Below, piece by piece: positions 10,110-24,221 of a stretch of DNA of 64,000 nucleotides (positions within the stretch are counted from its first letter, which is position 1; each line of letters begins with the position of its first letter). A model generated the notes under the pieces. That model saw nothing but the letters and a program-made list of their open reading frames with translations, made no database searches and was not told the origin of the DNA. The translations under genes and the position numbers were made by a program. The stretch comes from Leuctra nigra (Eukaryota; Arthropoda; Insecta; Plecoptera; Leuctridae): contig CAKOGZ010000083.1 in the NCBI GenBank assembly GCA_934045905.1, positions 434,001 to 498,000 on the forward strand, given 5' to 3'.

Positions 10110-11731
10110 AACATTAACATGTAAAAAAAAATCTCCCCTCTGCCTCCTGGAGTCGCCCGACGTTGCCCGGTCAGATTATTTTATAATAAAGTTAGGTTAG
10201 GGTAGGTTAGCGAAGCGAGCGAAGCGAGCGTAGCTGACCCTTAACAAGCTTTAACCTACAGTGACAAAAAATTGATGAAAACCTATCAGGATTGTGCCCT
10301 TCTGCTTCTGAAGGACATAAACTAAGAAATGCGGCGTATCGGAGCGTCTGACAGAAAAAAGTGTTTCTGCACTTTTTAAGCCTCTCTCCATCATCTATAT
10401 GGTGTATCATTTTCAGCTCTCTAAGAGTAATAGATTCGTCACAAAGTAGGAAACAAACAAAACTTTTTCAATATGACCTACTTCTAAAGTGGCACCCCCC
10501 TGTTTTTATCGAATTTTCTTGATGCCTACACAACGTTATGCCGAGAAATGTAATAAAACACTTTTCGAAAAAAAATAGGCTTATAAATAAAATTATAAAA
10601 AAGAACCCCACTCTGCCCCCTTGGAGTCGCCCGACGCTGCCCTGTCAGATTATTATATAATAAAGTTAAGTTAATACAGGTTAGCGAAGCGAGCGTAGCT
10701 GACTCATCACAAGCTTTAACCTCCATTGACTTAAAAATGGATGAAAACCTAGGAAATGAGGAAAATCTAAGGAACATTGTTAATTGTTACATTGTTACCT
10801 TTGTAGGCTAACCTACATTGTTGGTCAATATACATTGACAAAAAAATGGATGAAAATCTATCGGGGGTCGACCCATCAGCTTCTGAATAACATGAACAGT
10901 TAATTCCGGCGAATCGGAGAGTCTGACATAAAAAAGTGTGTCTGCACTTTTTAAGCCTCTCACCATCTACTATATAGGGTAACGTTGTCAACTCTCTTAG
11001 AGTAATAGATTCGTCACAAAGTAGGAAACAAATAAAAAAATATCAATATGAGCTACTTCTAAAGTGGCACCCCCCTATTTTTATCGAATTTTCTTGAAGC
11101 CTACACAACGTTATGCCGAGAAATGAAATAAAACACTTTTCGAAAAAAAATAGGCTTATAAATAAAATTATAAAAAAGAACCCCACTCTGCCCCCTTGGA
11201 GTCGCCCGACGCTGCCCTGTCAGATTATTATATAATAAAGTTAGGTTAATACAGGTTAGCGAAGCGAGCGTAGCTGACTCATCACAAGCTTTAACCTCCA
11301 TTGACTAAAAAATGGATGAAAACCTAGGAAATGAGGAAAATCTAAGGAACATTGTTAATTGTTACATTGTTACCTTTGTAGGCTAACCTACATTGTTGGT
11401 CAATATACATTGACAAAAAAATGGATGAAAATCTATCGGGGGTCGACCCATCAGCTTCTGAATAACATAAACAGTAAATTCCGGCGAATCGGAGAGTCTG
11501 ACACAAAAAAGTGTTTCTGCACTTTTTAAGCCTCTCACCATCTACTATATAGGGTAACGTTGTCAACTCTCTTAGAGTAATAGATTCGTCACAAAGTAGG
11601 AAACAAATAAAAAAATATCAATATGAGCTACTTCTAAAGTGGCACCCCCCTATTTTTATCGAATTTTCTTGAAGCCTACACAACGTTATGCCGAGAAATG
11701 AAATAAAACACTTTTCGAAAATAATAGGCTT
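10110..11731. repeat. Satellite unit 6, SLL
   Basis: S 10110-10582, L 10583-11157, L 11158-11731. The first L has a private GTGTGTCTGCAC at about 10,937. The second L has ACATAAACAGTAAATT. Confidence 0.95.
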
Positions 11732-13353
11732 AACATTAACATGTAAAAAAAAATCTCCACTCTGCCTCCTGGAGTCGCCCGACTTTGCCCGGTCAGATAA
11801 TGTTATAATAAAGTTAGGTTAGGGTAGGTTAGCGAAGCGAGCGAAGCGAGCGTAGCTGACCCTTAACAAGCTTTAACCTACAGTGACAAAAAATTGATGA
11901 AAACCTATCAGGATTGTGCCCTTCTGCTTCTGAAGGACATAAACTAAGAAATGCGGCGTATCGGAGCGTCTGACAGAAAAAAGTGTTTCTGCACTTTTTA
12001 AGCCTCTCTCCATCATCTATATGGTGTATCATTTTCAGCTCTCTAAGAGTAATAGATTCGTCACAAAGTAGGAAACAAACAAAACTTTTTCAATATGACC
12101 TACTTCTAAAGTGGCACCCCCCTGTTTTTATCGAATTTTCTTGATGCCTACACAACGTTATGCCGAGAAATGTAATAAAACACTTTTCGAAAAAAAATAG
12201 GCTTATAAATAAAATTATAAAAAAGAACCCCACTCTGCCCCCTTGGAGTCGCCCGACGCTGCCCTGTCAGATTATTATATAATAAAGTTAAGTTAATACA
12301 GGTTAGCGAAGCGAGCGTAGCTGACTCATCACAAGCTTTAACCTCCATTGACTTAAAAATGGATGAAAACCTAGGAAATGAGGAAAATCTAAGGAACATT
12401 GTTAATTGTTACATTGTTACCTTTGTAGGCTAACCTACATTGTTGGTCAATATACATTGACAAAAAAATGGATGAAAATCTATCGGGGGTCGACCCATCA
12501 GCTTCTGAATAACATGAACAGTTAATTCCGGCGAATCGGAGAGTCTGACATAAAAAAGTGTTTCTGCACTTTTTAAGCCTCTCACCATCTACTATATAGG
12601 GTAACGTTGTCAACTCTCTTAGAGTAATAGATTCGTCACAAAGTAGGAAACAAATAAAAAAATATCAATATGAGCTACTTCTAAAGTGGCACCCCCCTAT
12701 TTTTATCGAATTTTCTTGAAGCCTACACAACGTTATGCCGAGAAATGAAATAAAACACTTTTCGAAAAAAAATAGGCTTATAAATAAAATTATAAAAAAG
12801 AACCCCACTCTGCCCCCTTGGAGTCGCCCGACGCTGCCCTGTCAGATTATTATATAATAAAGTTAGGTTAATACAGGTTAGCGAAGCGAGCGTAGCTGAC
12901 TCATCACAAGCTTTAACCTCCATTGACTAAAAAATGGATGAAAACCTAGGAAATGAGGAAAATCTAAGGAACATTGTTAATTGTTACATTGTTACCTTTG
13001 AGGGCTAACCTACATTGTTGGTCAATATACATTGACAAAAAAATGGATGAAAATCTATCGGGGGTCGACCCATCAGCTTCTGAATAACATAAACAGTTAA
13101 TTCCGGCGAATCGGAGAGTCTGACACAAAAAAGTGTTTCTGCACTTTTTAAGCCTCTCACCATCTACTATATAGGGTAACGTTGTCAACTCTCTTAGAGT
13201 AATAGATTCGTCACAAAGTAGGAAACAAATAAAAAAATATCAATATGAGCTACTTCTTAAGTGGCACCCCCCTATTTTTATCGAATTTTCTTGAAGCCTA
13301 CACAACGTTATGCCGAGAAATGAAATAAAACACTTTTCGAAAATAATAGGCTT
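11732..13353. repeat. Satellite unit 7, SLL
   Basis: S 11732-12204, L 12205-12779, L 12780-13353. The S has CGACTTTGCCC, which loses a core CpG, and GATAATGTTATAA. The second L has a two-base change at 13,001-13,002. Confidence 0.95.
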
Positions 13354-15549
13354 AACATTAACATGTAAAAAAAAATCTCCCCTCTGCCTCCTGGAGTCGC
13401 CCGACGTTGCCCGGTCAGATAATTTTATAATAAAGTTAGGTTAGGGTAGGTTAGCGAAGCGAGCGAAGCGAGCGTAGCTGACCCTTAACAAGCTTTAACC
13501 TACAGTGACAAAAAATTGATGAAAACCTATCAGGATTGTGCCCTTCTGCTTCTGAAGGACATAAACTAAGAAATGCGGCGTATCGGAGCGTCTGACAGAA
13601 AAAAGTGTTTCTGCACATTTTAAGCCTCTCTCCATCAACTATATGGTGTATCATTTTCAGCTCTCTAAGAGTAATAAATTCGTCACAAAGTAGGAAACAA
13701 ACAAAACTTTTTCAATATGACCTACTTCTAAAGTGGCACCCCCCTGTTTTTATCGAATTTTCTTGATGCCTACACAACGTTATGCCGAGAAATGTCATAA
13801 AACACTTTTCGAAAAAAATAGGCTTATAAATAAAATTATAAAAAAGAACCCCACTCTGCCCCCTTGGAGTCGCCCGACGCTGCCCTGTCAGATTATTATA
13901 TAATAAAGTAAGGTTAATACAGGTTAGCGAAGCGAGCGTAGCTGACTCTTCACAAGCTTTAACCTCCATTGACTAAAAAATGGATGAAAACCTAGGAAAT
14001 GAGGAAAATCTAAGGAACAATGTTAATTGTTACATTGTTACCTTTGTAGGCTAACCTACATTGTTGGTCAATATACATTGACAAAAAAATGGATGAAAAT
14101 CTATCGGGGGTCGACCCATCAGCTTCTGAATAACATGAACAGTTAATTCCGGCGAATCGGAGAGTCTGACATAAAAAAGTGTTTCTGCACTTTTTAAGCC
14201 TCTCACCATCTACTATATAGGGTAACGTTGTCAACTCTCTTAGAGTAATAGATTCGTCACAAAGTAGGAAACAAATAAGAAAATATCAATATGAGCTACT
14301 TCTAAAGTGGCACCCCCCTATTTTTATCGAATTTTCTTGAAGCCTACACAACGTTATGCCGAGAAATGAAATAAAACACTTTTCGAAAATAATAGGCTTA
14401 TAAATAAAATTATAAAAAAGAACCCCACTCTGCCCCCTTGGAGTCGCCCGACGCTGCCCTGTCAGATTATTATATAATAAAGTAAGGTTAATACAGGTTA
14501 GCGAAGCGAGCGTAGCTGACTCATCACAAGCTTTAACCTCCATTGACTAAAAAATGGATGAAAACCTAGGAAATGAAGAAAATCTAAGGAACATTGTTAA
14601 TTGTTACATTGTTACCTTTGTAGGCTAACCTACATTGTTGGTCAATATACATTGACAAAAAAAATGGATGAAAATCTATCGGGGGTCGACCCATCAGCTT
14701 CTGAATAACATGAACAGTTAATTCCGGCGAATCGGAGAGTCTGACATAAAAAAGTGTTTCTGCACTTTTTAAGCCTCTCACCATCTACTATATAGGGTAA
14801 CGTTGTCAACTCTCTTAGAGTAATAGATTCGTCACAAAGTAGGAAACAAATAAGAAAATATCAATATGAGCTACTTCTAAAGTGGCACCCCCCTATTTTT
14901 ATCGAATTTTCTTGAAGCCTACACAACGTTATGCCGAGAAATGAAATAAAACACTTTTCGAAAATAATAGGCTTATAAATAAAATTATAAAAAAGAACCC
15001 CACTCTGCCCCCTTGGAGTCGCCCGACGCTGTCCTGTCAGATTATTATATAATAAAGTAAGGTTAATACAGGTTAGCGAAGCGAGCGTAGCTGACTCATC
15101 ACAAGCTTTAACCTCCATTGACTAAAAAATGGATGAAAACCTAGGAAATGAAGAAAATCTAAGGAACATTGTTAATTGTTACATTGTTACCTTTGTAGGC
15201 TAACCTACATTGTTGGTCAATATACATTGACAAAAAAAATGGATGAAAATCTATCGGGGGTCGACCCATCAGCTTCTGAATAACATGAACAGTTAATTCC
15301 GGCGAATCGGAGAGTCTGACATAAAAAAGTGTTTCTGCACTTTTTAAGCCTCTCACCATCTACTATATAGGGTAACGTTGTCAACTCTCTTAGAGTAATA
15401 GATTCGTCACAAAGTAGGAAACAAATAAAAAAATATCAATATGAGCTACTTCTAAAGTGGCACCCCCCTATTTTTATCGAATTTTCTTGAAGCCTACACA
15501 ACGTTATGCCGAGAAATGAAATAAAACACTTTTCGAAAATAATAGGCTT
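13354..15549. repeat. Satellite unit 8, SLLL
   Basis: S 13354-13825, L 13826-14399, L 14400-14974, L 14975-15549. The first L has private ATGTCATAAAAC upstream and ACTCTTCACAAG and GGAACAATG inside. The third has CTGTCCTGTC. The left end of the 11,444-bp duplication lies in the first L. Confidence 0.95.
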
Positions 15550-17171
15550 AACATTAACATGTAAAAAAAAATCTCCTTTCTGCCTCCTGGAGTCGCCCGA
15601 CGTTGCCCGGTCAGATAATTTTATAATAAAGTTAGGTTAGGGTAGGTTAGCGAAGCGAGCGAAGCGAGCGTAGCTGACCCTTAACAAGCTTTAACCTACA
15701 GTGACAAAAAATTGATGAAAACCTATCAGGATTGTGCCCTTCTGCTTCTGAAGGACATAAACTAAGAAATGCGGCGTATCGGAGCGTCTGACAGAAAAAA
15801 GTGTTTCTGCACTTTTTAAGCCTCTCTCCATCATCTATATGGTGTATCATTTTCAGCTCTCTAAGAGTAAAAGATTCGTCACAAAGTAGGAAACAAACAA
15901 AACTTTTTCAATATGACTTCCTTCTAAAGTGGCACCCCCCTGTTTTTATCGAATTTTCTTGATGCCTACACAACGTTATGCCGAGAAATGTAATGAAACA
16001 CTTTTCGAAAAAAAATAGGCTTATAAATAAAATTATAAAAAAGAACCCCACTCTGCCCCCTTGGAGTCGCCCGACGCTGCCCTGTCAGATTATTATATAA
16101 TAAAGTTAAGTTAATACAGGTTAGCGAAGCGAGCGTAGCTGACTCATCACAAGCTTTAACCTCCATTGACTTAAAAATGGATGAAAACCTAGGAAATGAG
16201 GAAAATCTAAGGAACATTGTTAATTGTTACATTGTTACCTTTGTAGGCTAACCTACATTGTTGGTCAATATACATTGACAAAAAAATGGATGAAAATCTA
16301 TCGGGGGTCGACCCATCAGCTTCTGAATAACATGAACAGTTAATTCCGGCGAATCGGAGAGTCTGACATAAAAAAGTGTTTCTGCACTTTTTAAGCCTCT
16401 CACCATCTACTATATAGGGTAACGTTGTCAACTCTCTTAGAGTAATAGATTCGTCACAAAGTAGGAAACAAATAAAAAAATATCAATATGAGCTACTTCT
16501 AAAGTGGCACCCCCCTATTTTTATCGAATTTTCTTGAAGCCTACACAACGTTATGCCGAGAAATGAAATAAAACACTTTTCGAAAAAAAATAGGCTAATA
16601 AATAAAATTAGAAAAAAGAACCCCACTCTGCCCCCTTGGAGTCGCCCGACGCTGCCCTGTCAGATTATTATATAATAAAGTTAGGTTAATACAGGTTAGC
16701 GAAGCGAGCGTAGCTGACTCATCACAAGCTTTAACCTCCATTGACTAAAAAATGGATGAAAACCTAGGAAATGAGGAAAATCTAAGGAACATTGTTAATT
16801 GTTACATTGTTACCTTTGTAGGCTAACCTACATTGTTGGTCAATATACATTGACAAAAAAATGGATGAAAATCTATCGGGGGTCGACCCATCAGCTTCTG
16901 AATAACATGAACAGTTAATTCCGGCTAATCGGAGAGTCTGACACAAAAAAGTGTATCTGCACTTTTTAAGCCTCTCACCATCTACTATATAGGGTAACGT
17001 TGTCAACTCTCTTAGAGTAATAGATTCGTCACAAAGTAGGAAACAAATAAAAAAATATCAATATGAGCTACTTCTTAAGTGGCACCCCCCTATTTTTATC
17101 GAATTTTCTTGAAGCCTACACAACGTTATGCCGAGAAATGAAATAAAACACTTTTCGAAAATAATAGGCTT
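15550..17171. repeat. Satellite unit 9, SLL
   Basis: S 15550-16022, L 16023-16597, L 16598-17171. Diagnostic changes are CTCCTTTCTGCC, GTAAAAGATTCG, GACTTCCTTC, GTAATGAAACAC, ATTAGAAAAAAG and GTGTATCTGCAC. All recur in unit 15. Confidence 0.95.
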
Positions 17172-19356
17172 AACATTAACATGTAAAAAAAAATCTCCCC
17201 TCTGCCTCCTGGAGTCGCCCGACGTTGCCCGGTCAGATAATTTTATAATAAAGTTAGGTTAGGGTAGGTTAGCGAAGCGAGCGTAGCTGACCCTTAACAA
17301 GCTTAAACCTACAGTGACAAAAAATTGATGAAAACCTATCAGGATTGTGCCCTTCTGCTTCTGAAGGACATAAACTAAGAAATGCGGCGTATCGGAGCGT
17401 CTGACAGAAAAAAGTGTTTCTGCACATTTTAAGCCTCTCTCCATCAACTATATGGTGTATTATTTTCAGCTCTCTAAGAGTAATAAATTCGTCACAAAGT
17501 AGGAAACAAACAAAACTTTTTCAATATGACCTACTTCTAAAGTGGCACCCCCCTGTTTTTATCGAATTTTCTTGATGCCTACACAACGTTATGCCGAGAA
17601 ATGTAATAAAACACTTTTCGAAAAAAATAGGCTTATAAATAAAATTATAAAAAAGAACCCCACTCTGCCCCCTTGGAGTCGCCCGACGCTGCCCTGTCAG
17701 ATTATTATATAATAAAGTTAGGTTAATACAGGTTAGCGAAGCGAGCGTAGCTGACTCATCACAAGCTTTAACCTCCATTGACTAAAAAATGGATGAAAAC
17801 CTAGGAAATGAGGAAAATCTAAGGAACATTGTTAATTGTTACATTGTTACCTTTGTAGGCTAACCTACATTGTTGGTCAATATACATTGACAAAAAAATG
17901 GATAAAAATCTATCGGGGGTCGACCCATCAGCTTCTGAATAACATGAACAGTTAATTCCGGCGAATCGGAGAGTCTGACATAAAAAAGTGTTTCTGCACT
18001 TTTTAAGCCTCTCACCATCTACTATATAGGGTAACGTTGTCAACTCTCTTAGAGTAATAGATTCGTCACAAAGTAGGAAACAAATAAAAAATTATCAATA
18101 TGAGCTACTTCTAAAGTGGCACCCCCCTATTTTTATCGAATTTTCTTGAAGCCTACACAACGTTATGCCGAGAAATGAATTAAACACTTTTCGAAAATAA
18201 TAGGCTTATAAATAAAATTATAAAAAAGAACCCCACTCTGCCCCCTTGGAGTCGCCCGACGCTGCCCTGTCAGATTATTATATAATAAAGTAAGGTTAAT
18301 ACAGGTTAGCGAAGCGAGCGTAGCTGACTCATCACAAGCTTTAACCTCCATTGACTAAAAAATGGATGAAAACCTAGGAAATGAGGAAAATCTAAGGAAC
18401 ATTGTTAATTGTTACATTGTTACCTTTGTAGGCTAACCTACATTGTTGGTCAATATACATTGACAAAAAAATGGATGAAAATCTATCGGGGGTCGACCCA
18501 TCAGCTTCTGAATAACATGAACAGTTAATTCCGGCGAATCGGAGAGTCTGACATAAAAAAGTGTTTCTGCACTTTTTAAGCCTCTCACCATCTACTATAT
18601 AGGGTAACGCTGTCAACTCTCTTTGAGTAATAGATTCGTCACAAAGTAGGAAACAAATAAGAAAATATCAATATGAGCTACTTCTAAAGTGGCACCCCCC
18701 TATTTTTATCGAATTTTCTTGAAGCCTACACAACGTTATGCCGAGAAATGAAATAAAACACTTTTCGAAAATAATAGGCTTATAAATAAAATTATAAAAA
18801 AGAACCCCACTCTGCCCCCTTGGAGTCGCCCGACGCTGCCCTGTCAGATTATTATATAATAAAGTAAGGTTAATACAGGTTAGCGAAGCGAGCGTAGCTG
18901 ACTCATCACAAGCTTTAACCTCCATTGACTAAAAAATGGATGAAAACCTAGGAAATGAAGAAAATCTAAGGAACATTGTTAATTGTTACATTGTTACCTT
19001 TGTAGGCTAACCTACATTGTTGGTCAATATACATTGACAAAAAAAATGGATGAAAATCTATCGGGGGTCGACCCATCAGCTTCTGAATAACATGAACAGT
19101 TAATTCCGGCGAATCGGAGAGTCTGACATAAAAAAGTGTTTCTGCACTTTTTAAGCCTCTCACCATCTACTATATAGGGTAACGTTGTCAACTCTCTTAG
19201 AGTAATAGATTCGTCACAAAGTAGGAAACAAATAAAAAAATATCAATATGAGCTACTTCTAAAGTGGCCCCCCCCTATTTTTATCGAATTTTCTTGAAGC
19301 CTACACAACGTTATGCCGAGAAATGAAATAAAACACTTTTCGAAAATAATAGGCTT
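17172..19356. repeat. Satellite unit 10, SLLL
   Basis: S 17172-17634 (one 9-bp unit, GCTTAAACC), L 17635-18208, L 18209-18781, L 18782-19356. Diagnostic changes are ATGAATTAAACAC, GTAACGCTGTC with CTTTGAG, and GTGGCCCC in which the usual A is lost. Related to units 3 and 5 and repeated as unit 16. Confidence 0.95.
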
Positions 19357-20978
19357 AACATTAACATGTAAAAAAAAATCTCCCCTCTGCCTCCTGGAGT
19401 CGCCCGACGTTGCCCGGTCAGATAATTTATAATAAAGTTAGGTTAGGGTAGGTTAGCGAAGCGAGCGAAGCGAGCGTAGCTGACCCTTAACAAGCTTTAA
19501 CCTACAGTGACAAAAAATTGATGAAAACCTATCAGGATTGTGCCCTTCTGCTTCTGAAGGACATAAACTAAGAAATGCGGCGTATCGGAGCGTCTGACAG
19601 AAAAAAGTGTTTCTGCACTTTTTAAACCTCTCTCCATCATCTATATGGTGTATCATTTTCAGCTCTCTAAGAGTAATAGATTCGTCACAAAGTAGGAAAC
19701 AAACAAAACTTTTTCAATATGACCTACTTCTAAAGTGGCACCCCCCTGTTTTTATCGAATTTTCTTGATGCCTACACAACGTTATGCCGAGAAATGTAAT
19801 AAAACACTTTTCGAAAAAAAATAGGCTTATAAATAAAATTATAAAAAAGAACCCCACTCTGCCCCCTTGGAGTCGCCCGACGCTGCCCTGTCAGATTATT
19901 ATATAATAAAGTTAAGTTAATACAGGTTAGCGAAGCGAGCGTAGCTGACTCATCACAAGCTTTAACCTCCATTGATTTAAAAATGGATGAAAACCTAGGA
20001 AATGAGGAAAATCTAAGGAACATTGTTAATTGTTACATTGTTACCTTTGTAGGCTAACCTACATTGTTGGTCAATATACATTGACAAAAAAATGGATGAA
20101 AATCTATCGGGGGTCGACCCATCAGCTTCTGAATAACATGAACAGTTAATTCCGGCGAATCGGAGAGTCTGACATAAAAAAGTGTTTCTGCACTTTTTAA
20201 GCCTCTCACCATCTACTATATAGGGTAACGCTGTCAACTCTCTTTGAGTAATAGATTCGTCACAAAGTAGGAAACAAATAAGAAAATATCAATATGAGCT
20301 ACTTCTAAAGTGGCACCCCCCTATTTTTATCGAATTTTCTTGAAGCCTACACAACGTTATGCCGAGAAATGAAATAAAACACTTTTCGAAAATAATAGGC
20401 TTATAAATAAAATTATAAAAAAGAACCCCACTCTGCCCCCTTGGAGTCGCCCGACGCTGCCCTGTCAGATTATTATATAATAAAGTAAGGTTAATACAGG
20501 TTAGCGAAGCGAGCGTAGCTGACTCATCACAAGCTTTAACCTCCATTGACTAAAAAATGGATGAAAACCTAGGAAATGAAGAAAATCTAAGGAACATTGT
20601 TAATTGTTACATTGTTACCTTTGTAGGCTAACCTACATTGTTGGTCAATATACATTGACAAAAAAAATGGATGAAAATCTATCGGGGGTCGACCCATCAG
20701 CTTCTGAATAACATGAACAGTTAATTCCGGCGAATCGGAGAGTCTGACATAAAAAAGTGTTTCTGCACTTTTTAAGCCTCTCACCATCTACTATATAGGG
20801 TAACGTTGTCAACTCTCTTAGAGTAATAGATTCGTCACAAAGTAGGAAACAAATAAAAAAATATCAATATGAGCTACTTCTAAAGTGGCCCCCCCCCTAT
20901 TTTTATCGAATTTTCTTGAAGCCTACACAACGTTATGCCGAGAAATGAAATAAAACACTTTTCGAAAATAATAGGCTT
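19357..20978. repeat. Satellite unit 11, SLL
   Basis: S 19357-19828 (472 bp, TTTTTAAACC), L 19829-20402, L 20403-20978. The first L has GATTTAAAAATGG. The GTAACGCTGTC and GTGGCCCC variants of unit 10 recur here, the latter with nine C. Confidence 0.95.
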
Positions 20979-22599
20979 AACATTAACATGTAAAAAAAAA
21001 TCTCCCCTCTGCCTCCTGGAGTCGCCCGACGTTGCCCGGTCAGATAATTTATAATAAAGTTAGGTTAGGGTAGGTTAGCGAAGCGAGCGAAGCGAGCGTA
21101 GCTGACCCTTAACAAGCTTTAACCTACAGTGACAAAAAATTGATGAAAACCTATCAGGATTGTGCCCTTCTGCTTCTGAAGGACATAAACTAAGAAATGC
21201 GGCGTATCGGAGCGTCTGACAGAAAAAAGTGTTTCTGCACTTTTTAAGCCTCTCTCCATCATCTATATGGTGTATCATTTTCAGCTCTCTAAGAGTAATA
21301 GATTCGTCACAAAGTAGGAAACAAACAAAACTTTTTCAATATGACCTACTTCTAAAGTGGCACCCCCCTGTTTTTATCGAATTTTCTTGATGCCTACACA
21401 ACGTTATGCCGAGAAATGTAATAAAACACTTTTCGAAAAAAAATAGGCTTATAAATAAAATTATAAAAAAGAACCCCACTCTGCCCCCTTGGAGTCGCCC
21501 GACGCTGCCCTGTCAGATTATTATATAATAAAGTTAAGTTAATACAGGTTAGCGAAGCGAGCGTAGCTGACTCATCACAAGCTTTAACCTCCATTGACTT
21601 AAAAATGGATGAAAACCTAGGAAATGAGGAAAATCTAAGGAACATTGTTAATTGTTACATTGTTACCTTTGTAGGCTAACCTACATTGTTGGTCAATATA
21701 CATTGACAAAAAAATGGATGAAAATCTATCGGGGGTCGACCCATCAGCTTCTGAATAACATGAACAGTTAATTCCGGCGAATCGGAGAGTCTGACATAAA
21801 AAAGTGTTTTTGCACTTTTTAAGCCTCTCACCATCTACTATATAGGGTAACGTTGTCAACTCTCTTAGAGTAATAGATTCGTCACAAAGTAGGAAACAAA
21901 TAAAAAAATATCAATATGAGCTACTTCTAAAGTGGCACCCCCCTATTTTTATCGAATTTTCTTGAAGCCTACACAACGTTATGCCGAGAAATGAAATAAA
22001 ACACTTTTCGAAAAAAAATAGGCTTATAAATAAAATTATAAAAAAGAACCCCACTCTGCCCCCTTGGAGTCGCCCGACGCTGCCCTGTCAGATTATTATA
22101 TAATAAAGTTAGGTTAATACAGGTTAGCGAAGCGAGCGTAGCTGACTCATCACAAGCTTTAACCTCCATTGACTAAAAAATGGATGAAAACCTAGGAAAT
22201 GAGGAAAATCTAAGGAACATTGTTAATTGTTACATTGTTACCTTTGTAGGCTAACCTACATTGTTGGTCAATATACATTGACAAAAAAATGGATGAAAAT
22301 CTATCGGGGGTCGACCCATCAGCTTCTGAATAACATAAACAGTTAATTCCGGCGAATCGGAGAGTCTGACACAAAAAAGTGTTTCTGCACTTTTTAAGCC
22401 TCTCACCATCTACTATATAGGGTAACGTTGTCAACTCTCTTAGAGTAATAGATTCGTCACAAAGAAGGAAACAAATAAAAAAATATCAATATGAGCTACT
22501 TCTTAAGTGGCACCCCCCTATTTTTATCGAATTTTCTTGAAGCCTACACAACGTTATGCCGAGAAATGAAATAAAACACTTTTCGAAAATAATAGGCTT
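20979..22599. repeat. Satellite unit 12, SLL
   Basis: S 20979-21450 (472 bp), L 21451-22025, L 22026-22599. The first L has GTGTTTTTGCAC. The second has ACATAAACAG and CAAAGAAGG. Confidence 0.95.
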
Positions 22600-24221
22600 A
22601 ACATTAACATGTAAAAAAAAATCTCCCCTCTGCCTCCTGGAGTCGCCCGACGTTGCCCGGTCAGATAATTTTATAATAAAGTTAGGTTAGGGTAGGTTAG
22701 CGAAGCGAGCGAAGCGAGCGTAGCTGACCCTTAACAAGCTTTAACCTACAGTGCCAAAAAATTGATGAAAACCTATCAGGATTGTGCCCTTCTGCTTCTG
22801 AAGGACATAAACTAAGAAATGCGGCGTATCGGAGCGTCTGACAGAAAAAAGTGTTTCTGCACTTTTTAAGCCTCTCTCCATCAACTATATGGTGTATCAT
22901 TTTCAGCTCTCTAAGAGTAATAGATTCGTCACAAAGTAGGAAACAAACAAAACTTTTTCAATATGACCTACTTCTAAAGTGGCACCCCCCTGTTTTTATC
23001 GAATTTTCTTGATGCCTACACAACGTTATGCCGAGAAATGTAATAAAACACTTTTCGAAAAAAAATAGGCTTATAAATAAAATTATAAAAAAGAACCCCA
23101 CTCTGCCCCCTTGGAGTCGCCCGACGCTGCCCTGTCAGATTATTATATAATAAAGTTAGGTTAATACAGGTTAGCGAAGCGAGCGTAGCTGACTCATCAC
23201 AAGCTTTAACCTCCATTGACTAAAAAATGGATGAAAACCTAGGAAATGAGGAAAATCTAAGGAACATTGTTAATTGTTACATTGTTACCTTTGTAGGCTA
23301 ACCTACATTGTTGGTCAATATACATTGACAAAAAAATGGATGAAAATCTATCGGGGGTCGACCCATCAGCTTCTGAATAACATGAACAGTTAATTCCGGC
23401 GAATCGGAGAGTCTGACATAAAAAAATGTTTCTGCACTTTTTAAGCCTCTCACCATCTACTATATAGGGTAACGTTGTCAACTCTCTTAGAGTAATAGAT
23501 TCGTCACAAAGTAGGAAACAAATAAGAAAATATCAATATGAGCTACTTCTAAAGTGGCACCCCCCTATTTTTATCGAATTTTCTTGAAGCCTACACAACG
23601 TTATGCCGAGAAATGAAATAAAACACTTTTCGAAAATAATAGGCTTATAAATAAAATTATAAAAAAGAACCCCACTCTGCCCCCTTGGAGTCGCCCGACG
23701 CTGCCCTGTCAGATTATTATATAATAAAGTAAGGTTAATACAGGTTAGCGAAGCGAGCGTAGCTGACTCATCACAAGCTTTAACCTCCATTGACTAAAAA
23801 ATGGATGAAAACCTAGGAAATGAAGAAAATCTAAGGAACATTGTTAATTGTTACATTGTTACCTTTGTAGGCTAACCTACATTGTTGGTCAATATACATT
23901 GACAAAAAAAATGGATGAAAATCTATCGGGGGTCGACCCATCAGCTTCTGAATAACATGAACAGTTAATTCCGGCGAATCGGAGAGTCTGACATAAAAAA
24001 GTGTTTCTGCACTTTTTAAGCCTCTCACCATCTACTATATAGGGTAACGTTGTCAACTCTCTTAGAGTAATAGATTCGTCACAAAGTAGGAAACAAATAA
24101 AAAAATATCAATATGAGCTACTTTTAAAGTGCCACTCCCCTATTTTTATCGAATTTTCTTGAAGCCTACACAACGTTATGCCGAGAAATGAAATAAAACA
24201 CTTTTCGAAAATAATAGGCTT
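22600..24221. repeat. Satellite unit 13, SLL
   Basis: S 22600-23072 (CAGTGCCAAAAA), L 23073-23646, L 23647-24221. The first L has AAAAAAATGTTTCTG. The second has CTTTTAAAGTGCCACTCCCC. First example of the GTGCC-type unit common in the right half. Confidence 0.95.
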